DNA from: Chryseobacterium sp. ZHDP1
GTDB taxonomy: Bacteria; Bacteroidota; Bacteroidia; Flavobacteriales; Weeksellaceae
Assembly: GCF_018603435.1 (NCBI RefSeq)
Contig: NZ_CP075682.1
Coordinates: 124,001 to 188,000, forward strand
Direction: 5' to 3'
DNA length: 64,000 bases
The position numbers and the translations under genes are program-made. Shown in pieces: positions 37,475-46,292 of this stretch (positions are counted from its first letter, which is position 1; each line of letters opens with the position of its first letter). The notes beneath the pieces are model-generated. The model worked only from the letters and a program-made list of their open reading frames with translations, ran no database searches and was not told where the DNA came from.

Positions 37475-37783
37475 TCAGGGCTTACGATTGGAACTCATAG
37501 ATAGAACTTGCGCATTGCTTTTTCCATCCAAAACATCATTCAGGGTCTGTCCGTCGGGAACCACAATACTACAAGGTCTTTCTCCTTCAACTTCACATCC
37601 TGAAGCGTTGGTGGTCTGCCAGTGTGAGGTATTGGCAAATGCTCCGGAGGCAATATCTGTGCTGTTATAGAAGTACGTCGTAGCCGCTTTTTTCTCCATC
37701 ACTTTGAAGGACATCACAGCCCCTGAGAATATCACGGCAGCTATAGCTACCGCATTGGCTTTCAAAATTTGATTAAGTTTCAT
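37475..37783 (-). CDS. DUF6520 family small exported protein
   Basis: About 102 residues from ATG at 37783; a longer form from TTG at 37807 is possible. A hydrophobic segment (AVAIAAVIFSGAVMSF) serves as signal or anchor, and the outside part carries two cysteines (CEVEGERPC). This matches the DUF6520 proteins seen in Chryseobacterium relatives. Its function is not known. It is convergent with the SusCD genes and lies beside a MauE-like gene on the same strand, about 280 bases downstream of it. Confidence 0.75.
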   Translation of the reverse strand: MKLNQILKANAVAIAAVIFSGAVMSFKVMEKKAATTYFYNSTDIASGAFANTSHWQTTNASGCEVEGERPCSIVVPDGQTLNDVLDGKSNAQVLSMSSNRKP

Positions 37784-38063
37784 AATTCCGGTCTTTTTAT
37801 ACATCAAAAAAGATTACCATAAAAACTTTAGAAACTTGCGTGAGAAGTAAGACTGAGTAGGTTAAGTCATTTAATTATACCGATAGATTTACAAATCTTA
37901 TCGTACCAAAATATCTTATTCTATATATTCTCAAACAAATTGTTGTTAATAAAATCATTTTAGAATGTCGGATCGTTAAACAGCTTTCGGCTGTCTGATT
38001 TTAAGGTTGAACATTAATTGCAAATTCAGTCATAATCATCCGTAAGCAATTACGGTAACATAC

Positions 38064-38498
38064 TTAGTCAGCAGACCTGCTGTATTTTAGATCTAAACCT
38101 AAAGCAATAATAGTAAGGACGACACAGCCAACATTGAAATACAGATGCTGGTTCCAGCTCATTTTCTCCAAAATTCCGCCGCAGGAACAAGGGAGATTTT
38201 TACTTGTACTTAGGAGTAATGCAATATATCCCGTAAAGATGAGCATCAAAATAAAGCTTCCTATCAGTCCAATTGTTCTTGTTTTCCGGTAGCACAACAA
38301 TCCTGCAATAAGAAATTCAGCAATGATTATCATAAAAGGCAGGAATTGTGAAAATCCATTCAATAAAGATGATTCTAATATTTGAGTCCGAAAATTTTCA
38401 AAGTCCAGTACCTTACTTATACCTGCATAACAAAAAAGCAGGATAAAAAAGTAGCTGACGAATTCTACGATTCTTGTGTTCGACTTTTTCATAATCAT
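38064..38498 (-). CDS. MauE/DoxX-like redox-associated membrane protein
   Basis: A 144-residue protein with four hydrophobic segments (about residues 10-30, 48-68, 76-96 and 118-138). Between the third and fourth is PCSCGG, the cysteine signature of the MauE-type subgroup, which supports disulfide chemistry in the periplasm. ATG at 38498 and ATG two codons later are both possible starts. It reads toward the DUF6520 gene, and a TlpA-like protein is encoded in the same neighbourhood, which suggests a shared thiol pathway (inference). Confidence 0.82.
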   Translation of the reverse strand: MIMKKSNTRIVEFVSYFFILLFCYAGISKVLDFENFRTQILESSLLNGFSQFLPFMIIIAEFLIAGLLCYRKTRTIGLIGSFILMLIFTGYIALLLSTSKNLPCSCGGILEKMSWNQHLYFNVGCVVLTIIALGLDLKYSRSAD

Positions 38499-38762
38499 TA
38501 TTAGTTTTTTTATTTTTTTCTTCCGGTTATTCGCCTTGAATTCTGAAGACTAAATTACATTGATAGGAAGGCTGTGGAAAGCATTTGTGGGAAAGATGTA
38601 TCTTTTTATAAGTCACAAATGATACATTTTTACCACTGTTTTTATTTTTAAATAACTGAAAATAAAATACTTGTGTCGTTTTTGCGGCTTCTGTCAACGC
38701 ATTGGCTCCTACAAGTGATTTTAAAAAGATTTTTCCGGTAAATTTGAGTATATCTTATCGCT

Positions 38763-40469
38763 ATGAATTGTCATCATAAGATTTTACTGCTGATTTTCAG
38801 TCTATTGTCCTTCTTTATGATGGCACAGGATTCTGAAAAACTGACATACAAGACGATTTCAGACTTGTATGCGGGTTATCCTGAAAATGATGAAAGAGCA
38901 ATGGTCTTTGTAAACCGCTATATCGAAAAAGCAAAAAAAGAGCATTGTCTTAACAAACAGATCATAGGTTATGAAGAAGCCATCTTTTATACTAAAAATA
39001 TAGACCGCAAATTATCTTATGCTGATAGTGCCATTTCTGTGGCGTTGCAAGCAAAAGTCCCAGATGTCATCTCAAGATCCTACCTCGGAAAAGGAATCAT
39101 TTACTATTACAACAAAAGACAGTATAAACAGGCTTTGGAGCAATACCTTAAAGCTTATCAATGGTCTCAAAATTCAGACAACGATTATCAGAAAAACAAG
39201 GTTGTCTATCACCTCGGAATGGTAAAAAGTTATCTGGGTGATTACAAGGAAGCGTCCGGACATTTTATAAATACAGCGAGTTATTTTGAGAAAAGCCTCA
39301 AAGAAAATCTTAATCCCAACACCAGGCTGAATAATGAGACGGGATATTTTAACAGCATTTATCGGCTTAGTACCTGTTATAGAAATTTAGGGTTGTACAA
39401 TCAGGAAGATTCGTTGGTTGATATGGGTTTGCGAAAACTGGAAAATATCAACGACCATCTATTGGAATACGGTTATTTGCAAACAGGAAAAGGCCTACAG
39501 CTTTTGAGAAAAGGAGATAAAAATGAAGCCTTAAAACATTTAAAACTATCCCGTGATATTTTGCTTAATAATCAGGATTACGGTTCGTTGACAATGGTTT
39601 ACTATTATCTAGGAAAAGCATATTGGCTCCAAGAAAACAGGACGGAATCTTTGCGTTACCTGAATAAAGTAGATTCTATGATTCATAAATTCCATTTCAT
39701 AAGTCCGGAGATCCGCTCGAATTATCAGTATCTTCTTGATGATGCAAAACAGAATGGTAATGTTGACGGGCAATTATATTATATTGACCAGCTGTTGAAA
39801 ATGGATTCAATTCTCATTGCTGATTTTCCAATGATGGCATCAAAAATCTATCATGACTATGACAGGATTCCATTATTACAGGACAAACAATTGTTGAAAA
39901 AGAAAAATCATAATATTAACCTATTGAATATTACTGCGGCTGTAACGATCACTATTTTGTTCTTTATTCTACTGGCTTACCGGCGGCGGATGAAAAAGAA
40001 AAGGATTGATATTAAGTATTATGAATTGCTGGAGAGAATGAGAAGTCAGGATGGTTTTGTTGAGACAATTCCCATTCCTTCCAGTAAAAAAGAGCCTTTC
40101 AGTCCGGAAGTTATAGAAGATATCAAAGTTAAACTTAAAAATTTTGAAGAGCAGAAACAATTTCTTACCAAAAATCTCACTTTACCAAAGGTTGCCAAAA
40201 TGTTTGGCAGAAACCATTCCCAATTGTCTTACGTACTGAACGAGCATCTGAAAATGTCTTTCACGCAGTATCTGAAGACTTTAAGAATCGGTTACATTAC
40301 CAATCTTCTTATGGAAAATAAAAAGTTTCTGCTGTACAAAGTTGAAGATTTAGCCAAAGAATGTGGAATGTCCAGCCGACAATTGTTCTCATCCCATTTT
40401 CTCGAAATCAATGGGATGAGACCCATAGAATTTATAAATAAGAGGCTGAAGGAGATTGAAGAGAATTGA
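38763..40469 (+). CDS. Membrane-anchored TPR plus AraC-type regulator
   Basis: A 568-residue protein with a signal peptide (1-21), a sensory region of about six TPR-like repeats (about 40-370), one membrane span (about residues 388-406, ITAAVTITILFFILLAY) followed by basic residues, and a C-terminal AraC-type DNA-binding domain (about 470-565, with LTLPKVAKMFGRNHSQLSYV and LAKECGMSSRQLFSSHF). This layout senses outside and binds DNA inside, and is common next to SusCD or MauE genes in Flavobacteriia. A TAAATTTG box lies at 38739-38746, 16 bases before the start. It probably controls the cargo genes around it. Confidence 0.88.
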   Translation: MNCHHKILLLIFSLLSFFMMAQDSEKLTYKTISDLYAGYPENDERAMVFVNRYIEKAKKEHCLNKQIIGYEEAIFYTKNIDRKLSYADSAISVALQAKVPDVISRSYLGKGIIYYYNKRQYKQALEQYLKAYQWSQNSDNDYQKNKVVYHLGMVKSYLGDYKEASGHFINTASYFEKSLKENLNPNTRLNNETGYFNSIYRLSTCYRNLGLYNQEDSLVDMGLRKLENINDHLLEYGYLQTGKGLQLLRKGDKNEALKHLKLSRDILLNNQDYGSLTMVYYYLGKAYWLQENRTESLRYLNKVDSMIHKFHFISPEIRSNYQYLLDDAKQNGNVDGQLYYIDQLLKMDSILIADFPMMASKIYHDYDRIPLLQDKQLLKKKNHNINLLNITAAVTITILFFILLAYRRRMKKKRIDIKYYELLERMRSQDGFVETIPIPSSKKEPFSPEVIEDIKVKLKNFEEQKQFLTKNLTLPKVAKMFGRNHSQLSYVLNEHLKMSFTQYLKTLRIGYITNLLMENKKFLLYKVEDLAKECGMSSRQLFSSHFLEINGMRPIEFINKRLKEIEEN

Positions 40470-40610
40470 TTATTTGAAATAAATGCTTTGTAATCTTATA
40501 CCGATACTTCTTTTACAATGCGAAGATTATTGGCGTAATTTATAATATGTAAATTTGAGTACTGTGTTCTAAATAAATTTAGTTTTAACAATATGCTAAC
40601 ATCTCTATAA

Positions 40611-41249
40611 ATGTTAAAAGAAAATCAAATTAAACTAACTGAAGAAATTGTTGAGACAGCGTATAAATTGTTGACTCACAAACTTGCCTTTGGCGGTCTA
40701 ACAGCTAGAAATGAAAGTGCTTTTCAAATGGAATTTGGACATATTCTCAAGACAATTGGGCAACTATATGAGTTTCGCCTTGTTGATAAATTTCACCTCG
40801 AGTTTGAGACTTACATTTCATTGAATGGAGCCAGTATTAAAAGTAAAACAAATAGAGCAAGAGTTGACCTATTATTAAAATATCAAGATAATGACAACGC
40901 GACAAAAGCAGCTATTGAATTGAAATTTTTCAAAAAAGAAAACCACAGAGAACCAAATAATCGTTATGATGTATTTAAAGATATTTCAAATCTTGAACTT
41001 TACAAAAGTCACGATATAGATCTTTGTTATTTTATTCTAGCAACTGACCATTCCCATTATTGCGATCAAGACAATTATTCATTTGATACAGCAGATTTTG
41101 ATTTTCGTAACAATAAGGAGTATAAAGCAGGAAAGATTTTGCAATATAAAACAGCAAAACCTTTTGGTCCAGATATAGCACTAAAACAAGATTATACTTT
41201 TAAGTGGGACAAAATTAATGATTTGCATTTTTTAAAATTAAAAGTCTGA
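40611..41249 (+). CDS. Hypothetical protein with PD-(D/E)XK-like motif
   Basis: A 212-residue soluble protein. Residues 86-105 have Asp86 (RVDLLLKY) and then Glu103-Leu-Lys105 (AIELKFF), the spacing of a PD-(D/E)XK nuclease core, with an upstream Glu in AFQMEFGHIL. No partner domain or methyltransferase is adjacent. A TAAATTTG box at 40550-40557 may be its promoter. It might be a stand-alone nuclease or a restriction-like protein; the assignment is by motif only. Confidence 0.55.
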   Translation: MLKENQIKLTEEIVETAYKLLTHKLAFGGLTARNESAFQMEFGHILKTIGQLYEFRLVDKFHLEFETYISLNGASIKSKTNRARVDLLLKYQDNDNATKAAIELKFFKKENHREPNNRYDVFKDISNLELYKSHDIDLCYFILATDHSHYCDQDNYSFDTADFDFRNNKEYKAGKILQYKTAKPFGPDIALKQDYTFKWDKINDLHFLKLKV

Positions 41250-41433
41250 GACTTTTGGGTTAGTAAGTTAAACCGAAAAGTTAGAAAAACATTACAATAG
41301 CTTTACAGGTTCTCATAGAGTCGGAAAAACAACTTCGACGAAGTGATTGCACCGTAGACATTTATGTGAAAATCGTTCTCATTCAAGATCATTTCTGGCA
41401 TTATTTTATCAACACTAATGATAAAAATGGGAA

Positions 41434-41958
41434 ATGGAAGATTTTTTATTTGAAAATTGGGAAAAGCTTGGACAGGTCGCATTGATGACGATTGCCTCTT
41501 TTGTCATTCTATTCCTTTTCATCAGGATCTCAGGAAAAAGAACCCTGGCTAAGTTCAACGCTTTTGATTTTGTGGTCACGGTCGCTCTGGGTTCCACATT
41601 GGCCTATATGATGCTTGCGATGGTTCCATTGGCAGAAGGTGTAATGGTGTTATTTCTTATAATAGCATTACAATACCTGTTCGCAAAACTGGCCAGTACA
41701 TCCGATAAGATGGAACACCTGATCAACTCCTCTCCACGCTTATTGTTCTATAAAGGCAAATACCTCAAAAACAATATGAGCACCGAGGCCATAACGGTTG
41801 ATGAGATCAACGCTGTAGTGCGTCAGGAAGGAATTGAAAAGTTAGATGATGTTCTGGCAGTTGTCATTGAGCTCAATGGAGAGATCAGTGTTATCAAAAA
41901 ATCGAATACTCCAGGCGGTAAAAGTTCTTTAGAGGATCTTGATATCCCTGAAAGTTAG
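41434..41958 (+). CDS. DUF421 (YetF-like) membrane protein
   Basis: A 174-residue protein with three N-terminal membrane segments (about residues 14-32, 45-62 and 66-85) and a soluble C-terminal domain. The SGKRTLAKFNAFDFVVTVALGS block is the hallmark of the DUF421 family, and YKGKYLKNNMSTEAITVDEI and GIEKLDDVLAVVIELNGEISV follow as expected. The family is found in many bacteria; its function is not settled. Start is ATG. Single gene. Confidence 0.88.
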   Translation: MEDFLFENWEKLGQVALMTIASFVILFLFIRISGKRTLAKFNAFDFVVTVALGSTLAYMMLAMVPLAEGVMVLFLIIALQYLFAKLASTSDKMEHLINSSPRLLFYKGKYLKNNMSTEAITVDEINAVVRQEGIEKLDDVLAVVIELNGEISVIKKSNTPGGKSSLEDLDIPES

Positions 41959-42016
41959 GGAGAGGGCGATCAGTAGATTTTTGCAGTTATATTTAATTTA
42001 TTGAATTATCCAAAGC

Positions 42017-42511
42017 TTATCTACTCTTTAAACTTTTCACTCTTTTCATTGGAAAGGTTTGTTTGCGTTTCTGTCCGTTTCTTGTTCCTGAAATTTCGGC
42101 GATCAATGAATCGGAAGTGATTTTTGTGTAAGCGATGATTTGGGGAAAGTCGTGCTCCGGATTTTCAAAGACCAATTGATTTTTAGAAATGGTTTTGGCG
42201 GCAAAACGAACAGGCCGGGCATCATTTTGATTTTTAACAGTCGAAATGTAAAACAACTTTTTATTTTCCTGCACGAGCCGGATATTTTCAAAAACGATCG
42301 TGTCTTTGCCTCTGACACTATAACTTTTCCCCGACAATTCGTTGTCTCCTAATTTGGTCCAGGTTTCATAGATGCTGCCTTTTTGGGTTTTGCTTTCCCA
42401 GGTACCGATCAGCCATTCCGCTTTTTGAATGTCATTTGCCTGTTTTATTGTCCAGGCATAAAGAATAGCCAAACTAACGACTGTAATAAAAAATTTTGCG
42501 CCTGTTTTCAT
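42017..42511 (-). CDS. DUF6265 family exported protein
   Basis: A 164-residue protein with an N-terminal hydrophobic segment (about residues 6-20) that probably acts as a signal. The mature part has AEWLIGTWESKTQKGSIYETW and ENPEHDFPQIIAYTKITSD, the pattern of the DUF6265 beta-barrel-like family. Function unknown. It lies about 80 bases downstream of an AraC-type regulator gene on the same strand and could be its target. Confidence 0.75.
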   Translation of the reverse strand: MKTGAKFFITVVSLAILYAWTIKQANDIQKAEWLIGTWESKTQKGSIYETWTKLGDNELSGKSYSVRGKDTIVFENIRLVQENKKLFYISTVKNQNDARPVRFAAKTISKNQLVFENPEHDFPQIIAYTKITSDSLIAEISGTRNGQKRKQTFPMKRVKSLKSR

Positions 42512-42590
42512 AATTTTAGCTCATTGAATAATTGTCATTTGGCAAAGTTGCAATGTTTTTGAAAACTAAAATTGTAAAAATGGGACAATT

Positions 42591-43406
42591 CTAATCCGTT
42601 CCGTAAAAAAGAGAGGACATCGTAAGGTGACTACCGTAAAATTCTTTGGGCGTAGACCCGGTAAATTCTTTAAACTCTTTGATAAAGTGCGCCTGGTCAT
42701 AGTACTCGTTTTCGTAAGCCAGTTCTGCGAGGTTTGAGAACTGATCGTTCAGCAGCATTTTGAGCGCAGCCTGCAATCGAATCGTCCTGGATAGTTGTTT
42801 GGGACTTAGACCGATGGCTGAAGAAAATTTGCGTAACAATTGTCTTCGATTGACTTGGGTAAGCGTGGACAATTCGTCAACCGAGAGTTGCCCGTTGGCT
42901 GTTATAATCGTTTCAACCGTTGATTTGACAATGCGGTCAATGGTTTCTGTATCAGTCAGACGATTAAGTAAAAATATTTCAATAAGCTTTATTCTCTCCG
43001 AAGTAGAATTGGCATTTATGATCTGCTGCCCTATTTCCTGTCCATCCTTTCCAAAAAGCTTTTCCAATGAAACGGCGGTATTTTCTATCTCTTTTATCGG
43101 AATGGCGATAAAAGGCAAAAATCCTTCCGGATGAAAACGAACGGAGAAAATTCCTGTCACTCCAGTCGGCTTGATCTCAAGTGGTCGAGTCAACTGTCCG
43201 ATAACAAAACATCTGGGCTGGATAATGCTGTTCCCATTATCCAGGTATTGTTTGTATAGATCGCCATAATGAAAGATCATCTCCATACATCCGTCAGGAA
43301 CGATGGTTTGTTTTTCAGGCATTTCTTCTTTTGGGCTTTCCAATGTCCAATAACATTTGATAAATGCTGTCAAGTCCTGATCCGGTTCAAATGTCTGGTA
43401 ATTCAT
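42591..43406 (-). CDS. AraC-family transcription regulator
   Basis: About 271 residues from ATG at 43406; a TTG 12 codons up gives a longer form. The N-terminal part (YQTFEPDQDLTAFIKCYWTL, then IVPDGCMEMIFHYGD) is the DUF6597-type ligand domain common in Bacteroidota. The C-terminal 100 residues are the double helix-turn-helix: LSVDELSTLTQVNRRQLLRK and FSNLAELAYENEYYDQAHFI with the conserved GxSPKQ/F-GxTPKEFY linkers. Ligand unknown. The DUF6265 gene just downstream reads the same way. Confidence 0.88.
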   Translation of the reverse strand: MNYQTFEPDQDLTAFIKCYWTLESPKEEMPEKQTIVPDGCMEMIFHYGDLYKQYLDNGNSIIQPRCFVIGQLTRPLEIKPTGVTGIFSVRFHPEGFLPFIAIPIKEIENTAVSLEKLFGKDGQEIGQQIINANSTSERIKLIEIFLLNRLTDTETIDRIVKSTVETIITANGQLSVDELSTLTQVNRRQLLRKFSSAIGLSPKQLSRTIRLQAALKMLLNDQFSNLAELAYENEYYDQAHFIKEFKEFTGSTPKEFYGSHLTMSSLFYGTD

Positions 43407-44446
43407 CTGGCTTTTTTGATAAGAGTTTTTTAAGCAATTCAAATATAATCAATCTTCGCACAAGAGATTGATGGATAATCTATCATAAACCTGCGTAATT
43501 TAAATACAGGTTAGCTGGAAACCTGCGCAAAATGTGCACAGGTCAGATTAAAACTGGCTCGAAAATTAAGCAACTCAACACTGATCCTGCGTAAAAATTG
43601 AGCCGGTCATCACTAATCTTGCGCAAAATTTGAGCCGTATACTGTTGATGCGGCTCAAGAATTAAACCTCCATATCTCTAAATTGTATCCAGGAAAGTAA
43701 AGTAGCTCATATTCCTGCTTAAAAATTGGGTCACTTTTTTGAAAACTGGCTCAAAAATATTACCACAAAACGTTTACTTGGCTCAAAAAGTGAGCTGTTC
43801 ATCACTAACCCGGCGCAGAATTTGAGCCGGATACAGTCAATGCGGCTCAAAAATTAAACCGCCATATTGCTAAACTGTATCCAAGAAACTATAGCAACTC
43901 ATATCCCTGCGCAAAAATTGAGCACCCTTTTTGAAAACCGGCTCAAAATTGTTACCACAACACGTTTACCTGGCTCAAAAAGTAAGCCGGTCATCCCTAA
44001 CCCAGCGCAGGATTTGAGCCGGTTACTGTAAATGCGGCTCAAAAATTGAGCAACCTTGAATTCATTGCCTTCCCGTTTTTTTTCTTTTCAGAAGCAATTA
44101 ATTCAACTGATTAATAATCAATTAAATAAGATCTTTTTCAGAGCTCTGAAAAAATGAGCAGCATTACTTTGCAAGATGTGTCTTTGTATATACAAACTTT
44201 TCAAGTTTTATATCCAAGACTATCTTGCCTTTTTTGCAAAAAGGGGAAAAGACTTCGGAACTCGTCTTTTTTTCTTTGTAAACCATCTAGTAGATTCCAA
44301 TTTATTCTTTTTTAATCTCCAAAAGATTCCTGTATCATCCAGATTGTTCTTATTTAGCCCACGCTCCTCTAACACTATTGTTTTCAATGTTTTAATGCTA
44401 CAAATTTGTAAAAGAAAACTAAATTGAAAATAAAAATGAAGTAGTT
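43407..44446. other. Gene-free kilobase holding the tandem array and a small hairpin
   Basis: Besides the 192-bp array, the stretch contains a terminator-like hairpin, AAAAGAC at 44247-44253 with GTCTTTT at 44264-44270, followed by T residues. It lies about 175 bases before the small HTH gene and could be an attenuator or the end of a short transcript. I see no protein gene that I would defend. Confidence 0.5.
43552..44055. repeat. 192-bp tandem repeat array rich in TTGAGCC/GGCTCAA motifs
   Basis: Segments starting near 43600, 43792 and 43984 align with an exact 192-base period, giving about 2.4 diverged copies; a shorter offset of 32 bases gives a related piece before the first. Within the array the word TTGAGCC or its reverse GGCTCAA recurs about a dozen times in both directions (for example near 43597, 43629, 43748, 43780, 43822, 43842, 43940, 43972, 44014 and 44034), often joined to GCGCA(A)AA. 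No open frame uses it. It resembles a protein-binding array or origin-like element. Confidence 0.75.
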
Positions 44447-44704
44447 ATGATCGTAAACCTAATCACCAAAGAAGACCTTCAGGAATTTAGAACCGAATTG
44501 CTGGAAGACATACAAAACCTTTTTCAAATCAAGATTTTCCAGCAGAAATTATGGCTTCGTTCGTCTGAGGTAAAAGCACTTCTAAAAATCTCCTCCGGAA
44601 CACTGCAAAACCTCCGTACCAATGGAAGCTTATCGTACACCCGTGTCGGCGGGACATTATATTACAATTACAAAGACATTGAAGAAATGCTGAAAAAGAA
44701 GTAA
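44447..44704 (+). CDS. Small excisionase-like helix-turn-helix protein
   Basis: An 85-residue protein whose second half is a MerR/AlpA-like helix-turn-helix: LRSSEVKALLKISSGTLQNL, then RTNGSLSYTRVGGTLYYNYK with the wing, and DIEEMLKKK as the last helix. Such proteins in Bacteroidota islands act as excisionases or regulators. It stands 28 bases before another small DNA-binding-like gene and just after the 192-bp array, so binding to that array is a reasonable idea, not shown. Confidence 0.78.
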   Translation: MIVNLITKEDLQEFRTELLEDIQNLFQIKIFQQKLWLRSSEVKALLKISSGTLQNLRTNGSLSYTRVGGTLYYNYKDIEEMLKKK

Positions 44705-44731
44705 TGATATTTAACAACAGCGAACCAAATT

Positions 44732-45064
44732 ATGAATTATATCAAACACCTCACAGCTTTCTATGAAAAGGTGGCTCAGGATAATACGCTTAATCCATCA
44801 CACATCAGCCTCTATTTAGCCTTATTCCAGTTCTGGAATTTCAGCCGTTTCCGAAATCCGGTCAGTATTTCCCGCGATGAAGTGATGCGTATTAGTAAAA
44901 TCCGCTCAAAAGCCACATATCATAAATGCCTGAAGAATCTTCATTCTTCGGGCTATATTGATTATCAGCCGTCGTATAATCCGTTTCAGGGAAGTCAGGT
45001 GGTGATGTTAGATTTTGCTAGGGAGCTGAAGGTTGGTGTTAAACAGCAAAATAGGAAAAAGTAA
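44732..45064 (+). CDS. Small winged-helix-like island protein
   Basis: A 110-residue protein common in Bacteroidota islands. Residues 45-95 (SISRDEVMRISKIRSKATYH, then KCLKNLHSSGYIDYQPSYNP) look like a winged helix in the style of replication or regulatory proteins. It follows the excisionase-like gene by 27 bases. The exact role is unknown; a regulator of island maintenance is the simplest idea. Confidence 0.65.
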   Translation: MNYIKHLTAFYEKVAQDNTLNPSHISLYLALFQFWNFSRFRNPVSISRDEVMRISKIRSKATYHKCLKNLHSSGYIDYQPSYNPFQGSQVVMLDFARELKVGVKQQNRKK

Positions 45065-45162
45065 TTTTTTCTTAAAATCCCCAACGAACAAATTGAATAA
45101 GTATTTTTAATCAATTCCTAAATAAATAAACTTACGTAAGGAAAGAATCATCTTCTTAGTAT

Positions 45163-46272
45163 ATGATATTGATGAAGGATAATGGAAATAATGTTAAATT
45201 TGTAAATATGCATCAATTATCATCCACTCTTTTCACATCCATTAAGCATTTGATTGAAAATGCTAAGAATAGTATCGTCCGCAATATTAACACTACTATG
45301 TTGTTAACTTATTTTGAAATAGGTAGAATAATTGTTGAGGACGAACAAAATGGCAGAGATAGAGCCGAATACGCTAAGGAGATACTTAAAAAACTCAGTA
45401 AACAATTAACGAAAGAATTTGGAAGAGGATATTCTATTTCAAATCTGGAATATTTCAGAAAATTTTATTTAACATTTCAAGACAGAATTCCCCAATCGAT
45501 GACTGGGGAATTTAGAAAATCCCAATCAGTGATTGGGATTTCTTCAGAAAATTTAAATGATGAAATACCATCTCGTAATTTACCATTTACACTATCGTGG
45601 ACTCACTATATACAATTACTTAAAATTGAGAATGAAGACGAAAGAAACTTTTATGAAATAGAAGCTTCTCAAAACAATTGGAGCGTAAGAGAATTGACCA
45701 GACAATATAATTCTGCAATTTATGAAAGATTAGCTCTTAGCAGGGATAAAGAAGGTGTGAAACAATTAGCTCAAAAAGGACAAATTATAGAAAAGCCCAC
45801 AGATGTTCTAAAAAGTCATTATGTTTTGGAATTCCTTGATTTGAAAGAAGATAGTCGCTATTCCGAAAGTGATTTGGAGACAGAAATTATCAATAAGCTG
45901 GAGCATTTTATGTTAGAATTGGGTAAAGGTTTCCTTTTTGAAGGTAGGCAACGGCGATTTACTTTTGACGGTGACAGCTTTTTTGTGGATTTGGTTTTCT
46001 ATAATCGGTTGCTCAAATGTTTTGTTCTATTAGATTTAAAAATTGGAAAACTAACCCACCAAGATATTGGACAGATGCAGATGTATGTAAATTATTATGA
46101 TAGAAAGATAAAGACGAAGGATGAAAATCCTACAATAGGAATTATTCTCTGTAAAGAGGAGAACAAAACAGTTATAGAATTTACACTTCCGGAAAACAAT
46201 AAGACCATTTTTGCGAAAGAATACAAAGCTATTCTTCCAAGTAAAGAAGAATTAAAAAAACAAATTGGATAA
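45163..46272 (+). CDS. DUF1016 / YhcG-type PD-(D/E)XK nuclease protein
   Basis: A 369-residue protein with an N-terminal DUF1016 helical domain (AEYAKEILKKLSKQLTKEFG, then YSISNLEYFRKFYL) and a C-terminal PD-(D/E)XK nuclease domain with Asp276 (FFVDLVFYN) and Asp291-Leu-Lys293 (VLLDLKIG). Proteins of this type often travel with type I or type IIG restriction genes. An ATG 15 codons in (45208) is an equally good start. The coding sequence contains two perfect hairpins in the linker (45488-45510 and 45517-45541). It ends 20 bases before the type IIG gene. Confidence 0.85.
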   Translation: MILMKDNGNNVKFVNMHQLSSTLFTSIKHLIENAKNSIVRNINTTMLLTYFEIGRIIVEDEQNGRDRAEYAKEILKKLSKQLTKEFGRGYSISNLEYFRKFYLTFQDRIPQSMTGEFRKSQSVIGISSENLNDEIPSRNLPFTLSWTHYIQLLKIENEDERNFYEIEASQNNWSVRELTRQYNSAIYERLALSRDKEGVKQLAQKGQIIEKPTDVLKSHYVLEFLDLKEDSRYSESDLETEIINKLEHFMLELGKGFLFEGRQRRFTFDGDSFFVDLVFYNRLLKCFVLLDLKIGKLTHQDIGQMQMYVNYYDRKIKTKDENPTIGIILCKEENKTVIEFTLPENNKTIFAKEYKAILPSKEELKKQIG

Positions 46273-46292
46273 CCATAATAAAAACTAAGCCC

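Noticed and set aside
43552..44055. The repeat array as a CRISPR array
   Set aside because: The period is 192 bases, the units are diverged throughout, there are no short identical repeats with unique spacers, and no cas genes are near.
44176..44427. An 83-codon plus-strand open frame after the tandem array
   Set aside because: Composition is unlike a protein of this genome, it contains a terminator-like hairpin, and nothing in it resembles a domain.
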